A stretch of 32,443 bases of DNA from Candidatus Magasanikiibacteriota bacterium (GTDB lineage: Bacteria; Patescibacteriota; Patescibacteriia; Magasanikbacterales; UBA922). The DNA is taken from contig JACPGR010000028.1 of the NCBI GenBank assembly GCA_016182415.1, positions 1 through 32,443 on the forward strand, given 5' to 3'. Position 1 is the first letter of the stretch; every line of letters begins with the position of its first letter. The notes under the pieces were generated by a model. It was given only the letters and a program-made list of their open reading frames with translations. It did no database searches and had not been told where the DNA came from. Of the stretch, positions 21,301-28,086 are shown piece by piece. The position numbers were made by a program, and so were the translations under genes.

Positions 21301-21457
21301 GTAGCCACCCATTTTATTTTATTTGTGAACGCAACTCTATCCCCGCCTTTCTCTTACCGAAGAGAAAGGAGACACAAAGTCGGGTGTTTCCCCTCTCTTC
21401 GGTAAGAGAGGGGCGAGGGGAGAGTTGCATTCACAAAACGCAAAGCTGAGTAGCTAC
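21301..21457. mobile_element. Compound repeat R4, full-length MITE-like copy (157 bp)
   Basis: The outer ends are GTAGCCACCCA and TGAGTAGCTAC. Inside come TTGTGAACGCAACTCT and AGAGTTGCATTCACAA, then the two inner hairpins (CCTTTCTCTTACCGAAGAGAAAGG shortened; CCCTCTCTTCGGTAAGAGAGGG). The flanks ATATATCTT (21292-21300) and AGATATCTT (21458-21466) agree at 8 of 9 positions and look like a target duplication. It ends 16 bp before the fusion gene start. Confidence 0.75.
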
Positions 21458-21473
21458 AGATATCTTTATTTAT

Positions 21474-23477
21474 ATGAACACCACAAATGTAAACCCAGAC
21501 AATCTAAACTACAATTCATACACAGGCGAGAAATATGATATGGACATCTTTCGTGTCATTCCGTATTATCAAGAACTCAACGATATAATTTCTGAATTTG
21601 TTAACACAAAATTTGAAAAGGGTAGACAATATCATATTTTAGATCTTGGGGCAGGAACGGGACTTACGAGCAAACTACTGCGAGATTTACTCCCACAAAC
21701 AAAATTGGATATTGTAGATTTTTCTGCACCCATGCTAGAGTCTGCCCGAATGAGACTTAGTGAAAATCAGGTGAATTACATTTGCACTGATTATTCAGAA
21801 ATGGAATTTGAACCAAACAAATACGACATCATTGTGTCCGTTATTGGATTACACCATCAAAACCATAAAGGAAAGAAAAAAGTTTTACAAAAAATTTATC
21901 ACAGCCTAAAGCCCGGCGGATGGTTTATTTTAGGAGACTTGGTTACTCACGCAGACAAAACCGAGTCATCACTAAATGATGCAAAACACTTTCATCACAT
22001 GGTAGAACATGCCACAGATGAAAAAACTCTAGCAGAATGGGCATATCACCATACATATCTCAATGATCTAGCTCCAAAAGAAGATTTGACACAATGGATT
22101 CAAGATTTAGGATTTGAATCAAAAATCTTACTTCAAAAAATAAACACACTTTTGCTTATAGCGAGAAAACCAACCGAGATACACACAGAAAACTACGCTG
22201 ATTTGTTTTCATCAGGTATTCAAAACTTTCCGATACAAACTAACAAACTTGGCGAAACATCATACATAAATTTTGATAATGCTGCGACCACACCACCGTT
22301 TCTCGTAGTTGAACAAGCAGTAAAAGAATTTATGAATCAATATGGTTCTGTACATCGTGGCGCTGGAATAAAATCTCAATTGTCTACTGACTGGTATGAA
22401 GAAAGTAGAAAAATAATAAAAGAATTTGTACATGCACCACAGGATGCATACGTCATTTTTTCAAACAACACAACAGGTGGCATCAATATGCTCTCTCATT
22501 TTTTTTCTTTTCTACCCGGAAAAATAGCTGTATCCTCAATAGAACACAGCTCTTCGTGGCTACCATGGATCAAAGCTGAAGGCATAAAACAACTCGGCAT
22601 ACATCGTTTTGAACATGAAAAAAATAATAACACTTCACAAGACATCCAAACACACGGTAAAAAATATGTACTCCTGTATGATGTGGACAAAAATCTCGAA
22701 TTTGATTTATTGGATATTGAACATATTCTGTCGGAACACAAGATTAAGGCTCTCGTAGTTACTGCATCTTCAAATGTAACCGGTTATTGCCCAGATTTAC
22801 GTTCCATCGGAAATCTCTGTAAAAAATACAACACATACTTTATAGTTGACGCATGCCAATACATACAACACAAAAAAATTAACATGTCCGAATTGGGTAT
22901 TGATTTCTTGGTAGCATCCGGACATAAATTTTATGCGCCGTATGGATCCGGTTTTGTTATTGGACCAAAAGATTTTTTTAACAATTTTTTGCCATACCAA
23001 ATTGGGGGTGGAAATATTGAATATATCGATGAATCCGGAACTTTTTACTATGGGAAGACCAATCTGTTACATGATCCGGGAACCCCCAACGCCGTAGGAG
23101 CCATAGCGATGTCAACCGCATTACAAAAATTGACAGAATTAGGTTTGAAAAATATTCATACACATGAATATAAAATTACCAAAAAAATATTTGATTATTT
23201 GAAAACTAATCCACAAGTAACTGTATATACAAAAGAAGAACACCTAAATAGTATTATAACATTCAACATCAAAGATTTGTCAGCTAACGAAACGGCAAAA
23301 ATATTAAATGATGACTATGGTATAGGTGTACGGGCAGGAAGTTTTTGTGTGTATCAGGTGATAAGAAAACTAACAGGTACAAAAGAAGGTGTGGTACGAG
23401 TTTCTGTAAGCCTTTGTAACACTGTTGAACACGCGGACAGATTTATTCAAGCTATTCAAGAAATTACTAAGGACTAA
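21474..23477 (+). CDS. Fusion of a SAM-dependent methyltransferase and a SufS-like cysteine desulfurase/class V aminotransferase
   Basis: A 667-aa cytoplasmic protein with two enzyme domains. Residues 1-230 are a class I methyltransferase: ILDLGAGTGLTSKLL (55-69) is motif I, DIVDFSAPMLESA motif II, YDIIVSVIGLHH motif IV and LKPGGWFILGD motif V. Residues 262-667 are a class V aminotransferase fold: INFDNAATTPP (265-275), SSIEHSSSWLPW (H358), FIVDACQY (D459), the PLP lysine in ASGHKFYAPYGSG (K485), DPGTPN, and the loop VRAGSFCVY with Cys625 where SufS/CsdA carry the persulfide cysteine; VRVSVSLCNTVEHADRF closes the family pattern. Both active sites look complete. The fusion suggests coupling of sulfur (or selenium/amine) transfer with methylation, but the product cannot be named. 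TrmB regulator 1 is divergent upstream. Confidence 0.85.
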   Translation: MNTTNVNPDNLNYNSYTGEKYDMDIFRVIPYYQELNDIISEFVNTKFEKGRQYHILDLGAGTGLTSKLLRDLLPQTKLDIVDFSAPMLESARMRLSENQVNYICTDYSEMEFEPNKYDIIVSVIGLHHQNHKGKKKVLQKIYHSLKPGGWFILGDLVTHADKTESSLNDAKHFHHMVEHATDEKTLAEWAYHHTYLNDLAPKEDLTQWIQDLGFESKILLQKINTLLLIARKPTEIHTENYADLFSSGIQNFPIQTNKLGETSYINFDNAATTPPFLVVEQAVKEFMNQYGSVHRGAGIKSQLSTDWYEESRKIIKEFVHAPQDAYVIFSNNTTGGINMLSHFFSFLPGKIAVSSIEHSSSWLPWIKAEGIKQLGIHRFEHEKNNNTSQDIQTHGKKYVLLYDVDKNLEFDLLDIEHILSEHKIKALVVTASSNVTGYCPDLRSIGNLCKKYNTYFIVDACQYIQHKKINMSELGIDFLVASGHKFYAPYGSGFVIGPKDFFNNFLPYQIGGGNIEYIDESGTFYYGKTNLLHDPGTPNAVGAIAMSTALQKLTELGLKNIHTHEYKITKKIFDYLKTNPQVTVYTKEEHLNSIITFNIKDLSANETAKILNDDYGIGVRAGSFCVYQVIRKLTGTKEGVVRVSVSLCNTVEHADRFIQAIQEITKD

Positions 23478-23491
23478 TAAATTTGCAATAC

Positions 23492-23526
23492 AAAAATTCC
23501 ACAATTATTTTGCGGACTTTTTTGTG
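23492..23526. terminator. Terminator between convergent genes
   Basis: TCCACAA-TTATT-TTGCGGA with one internal mismatch, flanked by AAAAAT and CTTTTTTG. It lies between the fusion gene stop and the end of transposase copy 2. Confidence 0.5.
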
Positions 23527-23527
23527 T

Positions 23528-24166
23528 TTATTTTCTATAATTTGTATCCACCACCCAATTCGTTGGATTATTTTTGATATAGGCACGAATACGATGCAAT
23601 GACATTTCATCACGAATAATGGAATCGTAATAGGATCGTTGCCAACCAAATTGCGTCGTTCGTATCCGTGATATTGGTAGGGGACAGGCATGCCTGTCCC
23701 CTACGGTGGAATATTTCAAATCCATTTGATTTACATCTGATAATCTATGTATCAATTTCGTCACCGCCGATTTGTATGAACCGATGACGACGGGTAATAA
23801 TTCATGGGGACGTGTGATAGATATAGGTTTATTGTTTTGCATTGATGATTGTAGGGGGCAGGCATGCCTGCCCCCTACAATCACGTCGCAATTTTGGTTA
23901 TAATTATTTTCAATCACCACAATCCCATGTACATGATTTGGCATTATTACAAATTCATCCAATGTAATATTTTCAAAATGTTTTGGAATTTCATTCCAAC
24001 AATCAAACGCAATTTTTCCCATTTCATTTAATATTATTTCATCATATACTACATTTCCAAAAAATAATTCTCGATCCTGTGTGCAAATTGTCACAAAATA
24101 ATAACCCATTGAATTATAATCAAAATTAATCATTCTATTTTGTCTTCTGTTTTTCATATTTATCAA
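23528..24166 (-). CDS. REP-associated tyrosine transposase (Y1/IS200-like), copy 2
   Basis: A 212-aa HUH transposase of the RAYT type. YNSMGYYFVTICTQDRELFFG and EFVIMPNHVHGIVVI (HUH histidines 78 and 80) open it. GSYKSAVTKLIH and WQRSYYDSIIRDEMSLHRIRAYIKNNPTNW (catalytic Tyr near 180) close it. The variable region holds two copies of an RHACPL peptide (GGRHACPLQ at 98-106, GDRHACPLP at 156-164), each encoded by a perfect palindrome of at least 28 bp (23847-23882 and 23677-23704). Similar palindromes occur outside the gene at 20071-20100 and 24370-24399. The family normally processes such palindromes as single strands, so the gene appears to carry its own target-like sequence. The HUH and Tyr motifs are intact, so activity is plausible. 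Confidence 0.9.
   Translation of the reverse strand: MINMKNRRQNRMINFDYNSMGYYFVTICTQDRELFFGNVVYDEIILNEMGKIAFDCWNEIPKHFENITLDEFVIMPNHVHGIVVIENNYNQNCDVIVGGRHACPLQSSMQNNKPISITRPHELLPVVIGSYKSAVTKLIHRLSDVNQMDLKYSTVGDRHACPLPISRIRTTQFGWQRSYYDSIIRDEMSLHRIRAYIKNNPTNWVVDTNYRK
23677..23704. repeat. REP-like palindrome P2 inside transposase copy 2
   Basis: The half-site GTAGGGGACAGGCA is exactly mirrored (28 bp). On the minus strand it encodes VGDRHACPLP within the transposase. Confidence 0.9.
23847..23882. repeat. REP-like palindrome P3 inside transposase copy 2
   Basis: The half-site GATTGTAGGGGGCAGGCA is exactly mirrored (36 bp). It encodes VGGRHACPLQ within the transposase. P2 and P3 differ by compensating changes in both arms. 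Confidence 0.9.
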
Positions 24167-24241
24167 GTATAAAAACTTTTCTAAATTATAACAAATTATG
24201 TACTAAAACATAAGACGTTTGTCATTTATCAAAAAGATATA

Positions 24242-24247
24242 TATACT
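24242..24247 (+). promoter_or_regulatory. Candidate -10 box of the small membrane peptide gene
   Basis: TATACT ends 8 nt before the ATG at 24256, consistent with a leaderless transcript. No good -35 is seen. Confidence 0.3.
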
Positions 24248-24255
24248 ATAGATCT

Positions 24256-24345
24256 ATGGACGCTACCCTCGCCACAATCATCGCACTCACCGGCGCAATC
24301 ATCCTCGGAATCGTGATGTTTTTCTTTGGACGATTTAAAAAATAA
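24256..24345 (+). CDS. 29-residue single-helix membrane peptide
   Basis: A short frame beginning MDATLATIIALTGAIILGIV, continuing MFFFGRFKK and ending at TAA. The middle 20 residues form one hydrophobic helix with a GxxxxG-like pattern and a positively charged C-terminus, suggesting insertion with the tail in the cytoplasm. A TATACT box lies just upstream. The gap to rmuC contains palindrome P4. No family is recognised. The case rests on composition and the clean start and stop. Confidence 0.45.
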   Translation: MDATLATIIALTGAIILGIVMFFFGRFKK

Positions 24346-24369
24346 TAATATTGATAAATTATGAAAACC

Positions 24370-24399
24370 CGTAGGGTGCAGGCATGCCTGCACCCTACG
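24370..24399. repeat. REP-like palindrome P4
   Basis: The half-site CGTAGGGTGCAGGCA is exactly mirrored (30 bp). It lies 20 bp upstream of the rmuC start. It belongs to the same sequence type as P2, P3 and P5. Confidence 0.9.
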
Positions 24400-24419
24400 A
24401 TATTGGTCATATTCAACAT

Positions 24420-25538
24420 ATGCAAACAACTCTCCTCATCATCCTCCTCATTACAACCCTCGTCGCGATATTTTTCCTCTACAAAAAATTACAAGATTCC
24501 CAAAAACCAAAAGAAGGGGATCAACATCTGTTCATGATGCTCCAGCAACAAATACAAGAACTCAACAAAACCATGGATACAAAAATGTCTGAAACACACA
24601 AAGCAATGGGGGACACGACCAGAGATCTCAATCGCACCTTTCAAGATCAATTTGGACAAAATGCCAAAATTATTCAAGCAATCAGTGGACAAAGCAACAA
24701 AATGATTGCCGAAATTACTGAAAAATTAACCAGTCTTGATAAAACCAATCAACAAGTCATCGGATTTAGTGAACAATTATCAAATCTCGAAAAAGTACTC
24801 AAACATCAAAAACAACGAGGGAACTTGGGAGAAGCAGGCCTGCAATTGGTGCTTGAAAATATTTTGCCACCAACTGCATTTACCTTGCAATATCGATTTG
24901 ACGATGGGGATGTGGTGGATGCGGCGATTCATACCAAAGATGGCATCATTCCGGTCGACGCCAAATTTTCTCTTGATAATTATGAACGACTGATTCACGA
25001 AGAACAAGATGACAAACGTGTTGAACTTGAAAAACAATTTAAAAATGATTTGAAAAAACGAATTGATGAAACTGCAAAATATATCAAACCAAAAGAAAAG
25101 ACCCTTGATTTTGCATTCATGTTTATCCCCTCTGAGGCAATCTATTATGATCTACTTGTCAACGATGTCAAAAGTGTAATCAAAGTAAATACTCGTAATT
25201 TGATTGATTATGCATTTGTCGAACGACATGTGATCATCGTCTCACCGACGACCTTTGCGGCATACTTACAAACCGTCATGCAAGGATTGCGAGCTATGCG
25301 AATCGAAGAAAGTGCCGTTGCAATTCGCAAAAATGTAGAAGGTCTACAAAAACATATACAAGCCTATGAGGCATATATGAAAAAACTTGGGATGAGTCTG
25401 TCGACAACTGTCGGACACTACAATACTGCTTCTACCGAACTGGCAAAAATAGACAAAGATGTAGTACGAATTACGGAGGGAGAGCGGTCTATAGAGCCAC
25501 TGATGCTTGATAAACCTATTTTGACGACTGAAGAGTAA
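24420..25538 (+). CDS. rmuC: DNA recombination protein RmuC homologue
   Basis: RmuC proteins are membrane-anchored, nuclease-fold proteins that limit recombination at inverted repeats. This one (372 aa) has an N-terminal transmembrane anchor MQTTLLIILLITTLVAIFFLYKK, a long coiled-coil region (about 30-130), then the RmuC domain: QRGNLGEAGLQLVLENILPP, YRFDDGDVVDAAIHTKDGIIPVDAKFSLDNYERL (nuclease-like D...DAK), FMFIPSEAIYYDLL and HVIIVSPTTFAAYLQTV. The ATG at 24420 is chosen because the earlier in-frame start reads through palindrome P4. A role in handling hairpins fits a genome rich in palindromes, but this link is inference. Its transcript probably ends at the perfect inverted repeat 25544-25600. 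Confidence 0.92.
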   Translation: MQTTLLIILLITTLVAIFFLYKKLQDSQKPKEGDQHLFMMLQQQIQELNKTMDTKMSETHKAMGDTTRDLNRTFQDQFGQNAKIIQAISGQSNKMIAEITEKLTSLDKTNQQVIGFSEQLSNLEKVLKHQKQRGNLGEAGLQLVLENILPPTAFTLQYRFDDGDVVDAAIHTKDGIIPVDAKFSLDNYERLIHEEQDDKRVELEKQFKNDLKKRIDETAKYIKPKEKTLDFAFMFIPSEAIYYDLLVNDVKSVIKVNTRNLIDYAFVERHVIIVSPTTFAAYLQTVMQGLRAMRIEESAVAIRKNVEGLQKHIQAYEAYMKKLGMSLSTTVGHYNTASTELAKIDKDVVRITEGERSIEPLMLDKPILTTEE

Positions 25539-25543
25539 GGTAA

Positions 25544-25600
25544 AGAAGCTAGAAGCTGGATGCAAGAGGCGAGAAATCCCGCATCCAGCTTCTAGCTTCT
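25544..25600. repeat. Perfect 20-bp inverted repeat after rmuC
   Basis: AGAAGCTAGAAGCTGGATGC (25544-25563) and its exact inverse (25581-25600) enclose a 17-nt loop. No T run follows. It may stabilise the rmuC mRNA or end it, and it lies just before the rpsT promoter. Confidence 0.75.
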
Positions 25601-25622
25601 AGCATCCAAACGTACGGTACCC

Positions 25623-25651
25623 TTGACAAAAACCCCATATTGCCCTATACT
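25623..25651 (+). promoter_or_regulatory. rpsT promoter
   Basis: TTGACA (25623-25628), a 17-bp spacer and TATACT (25646-25651) form the best sigma-70-type promoter in the window. The leader to the ATG is about 35 nt and has no Shine-Dalgarno site. Confidence 0.8.
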
Positions 25652-25693
25652 CTCGATACCTTTAATACAATCTAAACTAGTTAATAAAACATT

Positions 25694-25960
25694 ATGCCTA
25701 TCTTAAAAAATGCAAAAAAGGCTTTGAGACAATCTGAAAAGCGTGAAGCTGAGAACAAAGTTGTCAAAAAAGCATACAAAGAAGCCCTCAAAAATGCTAA
25801 AAAAGCAGTAGAAGCAGGGGCACAAGACCTCAGAGAACAAGTCATCCTCGCACAAAAGAAACTTGCAAAAGCAGTAAAAAAAGGTGTCATGGAACCAAAT
25901 ACTGCGGCTCGATATACCTCAAAACTCATGAAAAAGGTGAGTGCGGTTGCAAAAAAATAA
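25694..25960 (+). CDS. rpsT: 30S ribosomal protein S20
   Basis: S20 (88 aa) binds the 5' domain and helix 44 region of 16S rRNA in the small subunit. The sequence starts MPILKNAKKALRQSEKREAENKVVKKAYKEALKNAKKAV and ends NTAARYTSKLMKKVSAVAKK. It is lysine/alanine-rich and almost entirely helical, with the family's N-terminal basic stretch and the late N-AAR-KS-L motif. Length is typical. It has its own strong promoter and a terminator at 25976-26003. It stands near convergent holA, an arrangement common in bacteria, here with one extra gene between them. Confidence 0.96.
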   Translation: MPILKNAKKALRQSEKREAENKVVKKAYKEALKNAKKAVEAGAQDLREQVILAQKKLAKAVKKGVMEPNTAARYTSKLMKKVSAVAKK

Positions 25961-25975
25961 GTGAAGCGATATACT

Positions 25976-26003
25976 AATCCCAGTTTTAATAAACTGGGAT
26001 TTT
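25976..26003 (+). terminator. rpsT terminator
   Basis: AATCCCAGTTT (25976-25986), loop TAAT, AAACTGGGATT and further T residues, 11 bp and perfect. It lies 15 bp past the rpsT stop. Confidence 0.85.
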
Positions 26004-26017
26004 AAATACACAAAAAT

Positions 26018-26527
26018 ATGAAGATCACAAAATTAGTCAGAAAAGCAATTTCTCATTGGTCCGGAAATGAATTTATGGATGCCATAGGAAATATTCCCTT
26101 CGATATCGACGACTACTTAATGGGAACAATAAATAAGATACAACTATTACAATTGATTAAAGAAAAAACTAATAACATCCGAAATATTGAAGGGAGACTA
26201 ACTGATCCAGCAGACCCATTTCTTGAATCCGAGTGTGACGATGAAGCAGAAAAACAAAAATTGCTTGAAGCAATAAAAAATAGAAAAGAACCTATTATAG
26301 ACGAAATGTTAAAAACATGTGAAGAATTATATACTAATTCCAAAAATAAATTAGAAAAAATTCATGCAAATCTATCAACAGATACGACTCTTGTTGAAGA
26401 CGATTTCACTATTGCAGAACAAAAACGAATACTTAGCGAATTACAACAAGAAATAAAAATAATGAGAACTAAACTTCCAACAGAAGCCGACATCGAACGA
26501 TTATATACTGAGGGTTCAAGAATCTAA
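26018..26527 (+). CDS. Hypothetical coiled-coil protein
   Basis: A 169-aa acidic/lysine-rich soluble protein of unknown family: MKITKLVRKAISHWSGNEFMDAIGNIPFDIDDYLM, then long charged helices (LIKEKTNNIRNIEGRL, EAEKQKLLEAIKNRKEPIIDEMLKTCEELYTNSKNKLEKIHANL, IAEQKRILSELQQEIKIMRTKL) that suggest a coiled coil. There is no signal peptide or membrane segment. The ATG follows the rpsT terminator by 14 bp, and a TATACT box at 25970-25975 may drive it through the hairpin. It is convergent with holA (7 bp apart). The even codon use supports a real gene. Confidence 0.7.
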   Translation: MKITKLVRKAISHWSGNEFMDAIGNIPFDIDDYLMGTINKIQLLQLIKEKTNNIRNIEGRLTDPADPFLESECDDEAEKQKLLEAIKNRKEPIIDEMLKTCEELYTNSKNKLEKIHANLSTDTTLVEDDFTIAEQKRILSELQQEIKIMRTKLPTEADIERLYTEGSRI

Positions 26528-26534
26528 AACAAAA

Positions 26535-27500
26535 TCAAGTAATCATCTTCCCCACAAACACATCAAGCAACACCGACTGGTCTCCCTGACCAGTTTTTGT
26601 TTGTATATCAATATCTAGAAGCGACGAATAAATCTGTTTCAATTCTGCAAACGTATATTTTTTTACAAACGGCAAAGATTTTTTGACGACAAAGGGATGG
26701 AGTCCCAGTTGCTTTGCAAGCATATCACCATTTAGATTTCCCTCTCTATCCAGTACATCCCGAAGCTCAAGCAAAATACGAAACTGACGAATCAACATTG
26801 CAAAAATAAACTGTGCATCCTCACCCTTTGCATACTGCTCACGAATCATCTGATATACTTTTTTGGGCTGTTTTGCGACAATTGCATCGACCAAATTGAA
26901 GATATTGTCATCCACTTTTTCTTCGACAAACACCTGAACTGACGAAATAGTAATTGACGGATAATAACTCGCAAGCTGATCAAGCAAGGTACTCAGTCGC
27001 CACATGTCTCCTGCGACATTGAGCACAAGATACTGCAAGGCAGACGCATCAATAGTAGCACCCCGCGCTTCTACTTCAGTCTTGATCCACGCTGAAAGCT
27101 GTGTCCCACGCAACAACTCAAAACTCTGTGCAAACTTTTCTTTTGACAATATCGCAAACAACTCTTTTGCAACTTTTGTCTTCGGTTTTGCACCATCTTC
27201 CCAAAACACCATCACGGTTGAATCAGCAATTGTATGTTCAGTAATACGCTTCAATAATTCTTCTTGCAATTCTTGTTTCTTGACAGCAGTCAGACATCGT
27301 TCGAGTACCACTATTCGACGTTCAGCCAAAAATGGGGTCGCCAAAATTTGCCCCATCACTACGCCAAAATTTTCTTTTTCGCAATCCAGCACCACCGTAT
27401 TCAAACCTTGTGGGTCTCGGTCAATTTTAAACTTCTCAATCATTTTCTTGAGATACTGTCGACTACGAAAGGTGTCTTCTCCGTATAGGAATATGTTCAT
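26535..27500 (-). CDS. holA: DNA polymerase III delta subunit
   Basis: Delta (321 aa) is the clamp-loader subunit that opens the beta ring. The chosen start gives MNIFLYGEDTFRSRQYLKKMIEKF, the family's N-terminal strand-loop (fLYGeD.yr). Further family features are ATPFLAERRIVVLERCL, VMVFWEDGAKPKTKVAKELF and the helical LVLNVAGDMWRLSTLLDQLASY, FNLVDAIVAKQPKKVYQMI, and a C-terminal collar domain ending DIDIQTKTGQGDQSVLLDVFVGKM. In-frame codons upstream to 27566 are not family-like. The gene is convergent with the coiled-coil gene and close to rpsT, a conserved neighbourhood. Confidence 0.93.
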   Translation of the reverse strand: MNIFLYGEDTFRSRQYLKKMIEKFKIDRDPQGLNTVVLDCEKENFGVVMGQILATPFLAERRIVVLERCLTAVKKQELQEELLKRITEHTIADSTVMVFWEDGAKPKTKVAKELFAILSKEKFAQSFELLRGTQLSAWIKTEVEARGATIDASALQYLVLNVAGDMWRLSTLLDQLASYYPSITISSVQVFVEEKVDDNIFNLVDAIVAKQPKKVYQMIREQYAKGEDAQFIFAMLIRQFRILLELRDVLDREGNLNGDMLAKQLGLHPFVVKKSLPFVKKYTFAELKQIYSSLLDIDIQTKTGQGDQSVLLDVFVGKMIT

Positions 27501-27589
27501 AAATAATAGTAACGTAAGCAGATTAGGCAGATTAAGTAATACAATTTCCAAAATACATATCCACAAATATGCACAACCATTGTAACATG

Positions 27590-27598
27590 TGGTATACT
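27590..27598 (+). promoter_or_regulatory. Extended -10 promoter of the DUF1003 gene
   Basis: TGG-TATACT with a weak -35 region. The same TGTGGTATA context precedes tRNA-Leu. Transcription would start near 27605 and include the structured leader. Confidence 0.5.
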
Positions 27599-27607
27599 AA
27601 TTGCACA

Positions 27608-27680
27608 AATGCCAGAAAGGCTTGAAAAGCCTAGAGGGCTATTTTATTATATGCCTTTTAGGCATTTCGAGCTTTTTTAT
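27608..27680 (+). promoter_or_regulatory. Structured leader with alternative hairpins
   Basis: Hairpin AGGCT-TGAAA-AGCCT-type (27618-27632) and hairpin ATGCCT-TTT-AGGCAT (27651-27665), the latter followed by TTTCGAGCTTTTTTA just before the start codon. AAATGCC (27608-27614) can instead pair with GGCATTT (27661-27667), which would break the second hairpin. This looks like an attenuator or a terminator at the gene's front; what it senses is not visible. Confidence 0.45.
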
Positions 27681-27682
27681 TT

Positions 27683-28084
27683 ATGAAACCAACTCAAAAC
27701 ACCACCCCCGACCAACACCCAATCACCGCCCATCACCAAAATCTCACTTTTGGCCAACGGGCATCTGATTATATGAGCACTTTTATGGGAAGCTGGACAT
27801 TTCTTTTTGCATTTGCCGGAATTTTGCTTATTTGGATAGCAGTCAATGTATATGCATACTGGATGCAGTGGGATCCATACCCATTTATTTTACTCAATCT
27901 TGTCCTCTCATGTCTTGCGTCAGTCCAAGCACCCATCATCATGATGAGTGAAAATAGACAAGCTCAACGAGACCGCATGGCAGCGCAGTATGATCACGCG
28001 GTAAATAGAAAGGCTGAGCGTGAAATACAAAATATGCAAAAAGATTTGGAAGAAATAAAAACACTTATCAAGAATTTGAAATAA
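27683..28084 (+). CDS. DUF1003 family membrane protein
   Basis: A 133-aa protein with two transmembrane helices: SWTFLFAFAGILLIWIAVNVYAYW (about 37-60) and DPYPFILLNLVLSCLASVQAPIIMMS (about 64-90). They are followed by the family signature ENRQAQRDRMAAQYDHAVNRKAEREIQNMQKDLEEI, a charged cytoplasmic coiled coil. Function is unproven, though the family has been linked to CorA-like or stress-related membrane roles in annotations. It is 2 bp upstream of the NDH-2 gene and surely co-transcribed with it. Confidence 0.9.
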   Translation: MKPTQNTTPDQHPITAHHQNLTFGQRASDYMSTFMGSWTFLFAFAGILLIWIAVNVYAYWMQWDPYPFILLNLVLSCLASVQAPIIMMSENRQAQRDRMAAQYDHAVNRKAEREIQNMQKDLEEIKTLIKNLK

Positions 28085-28086
28085 GT

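Noticed and set aside
24384-24419. Earlier start for rmuC
   Set aside because: It reads through palindrome P4. The membrane anchor begins at the later ATG.
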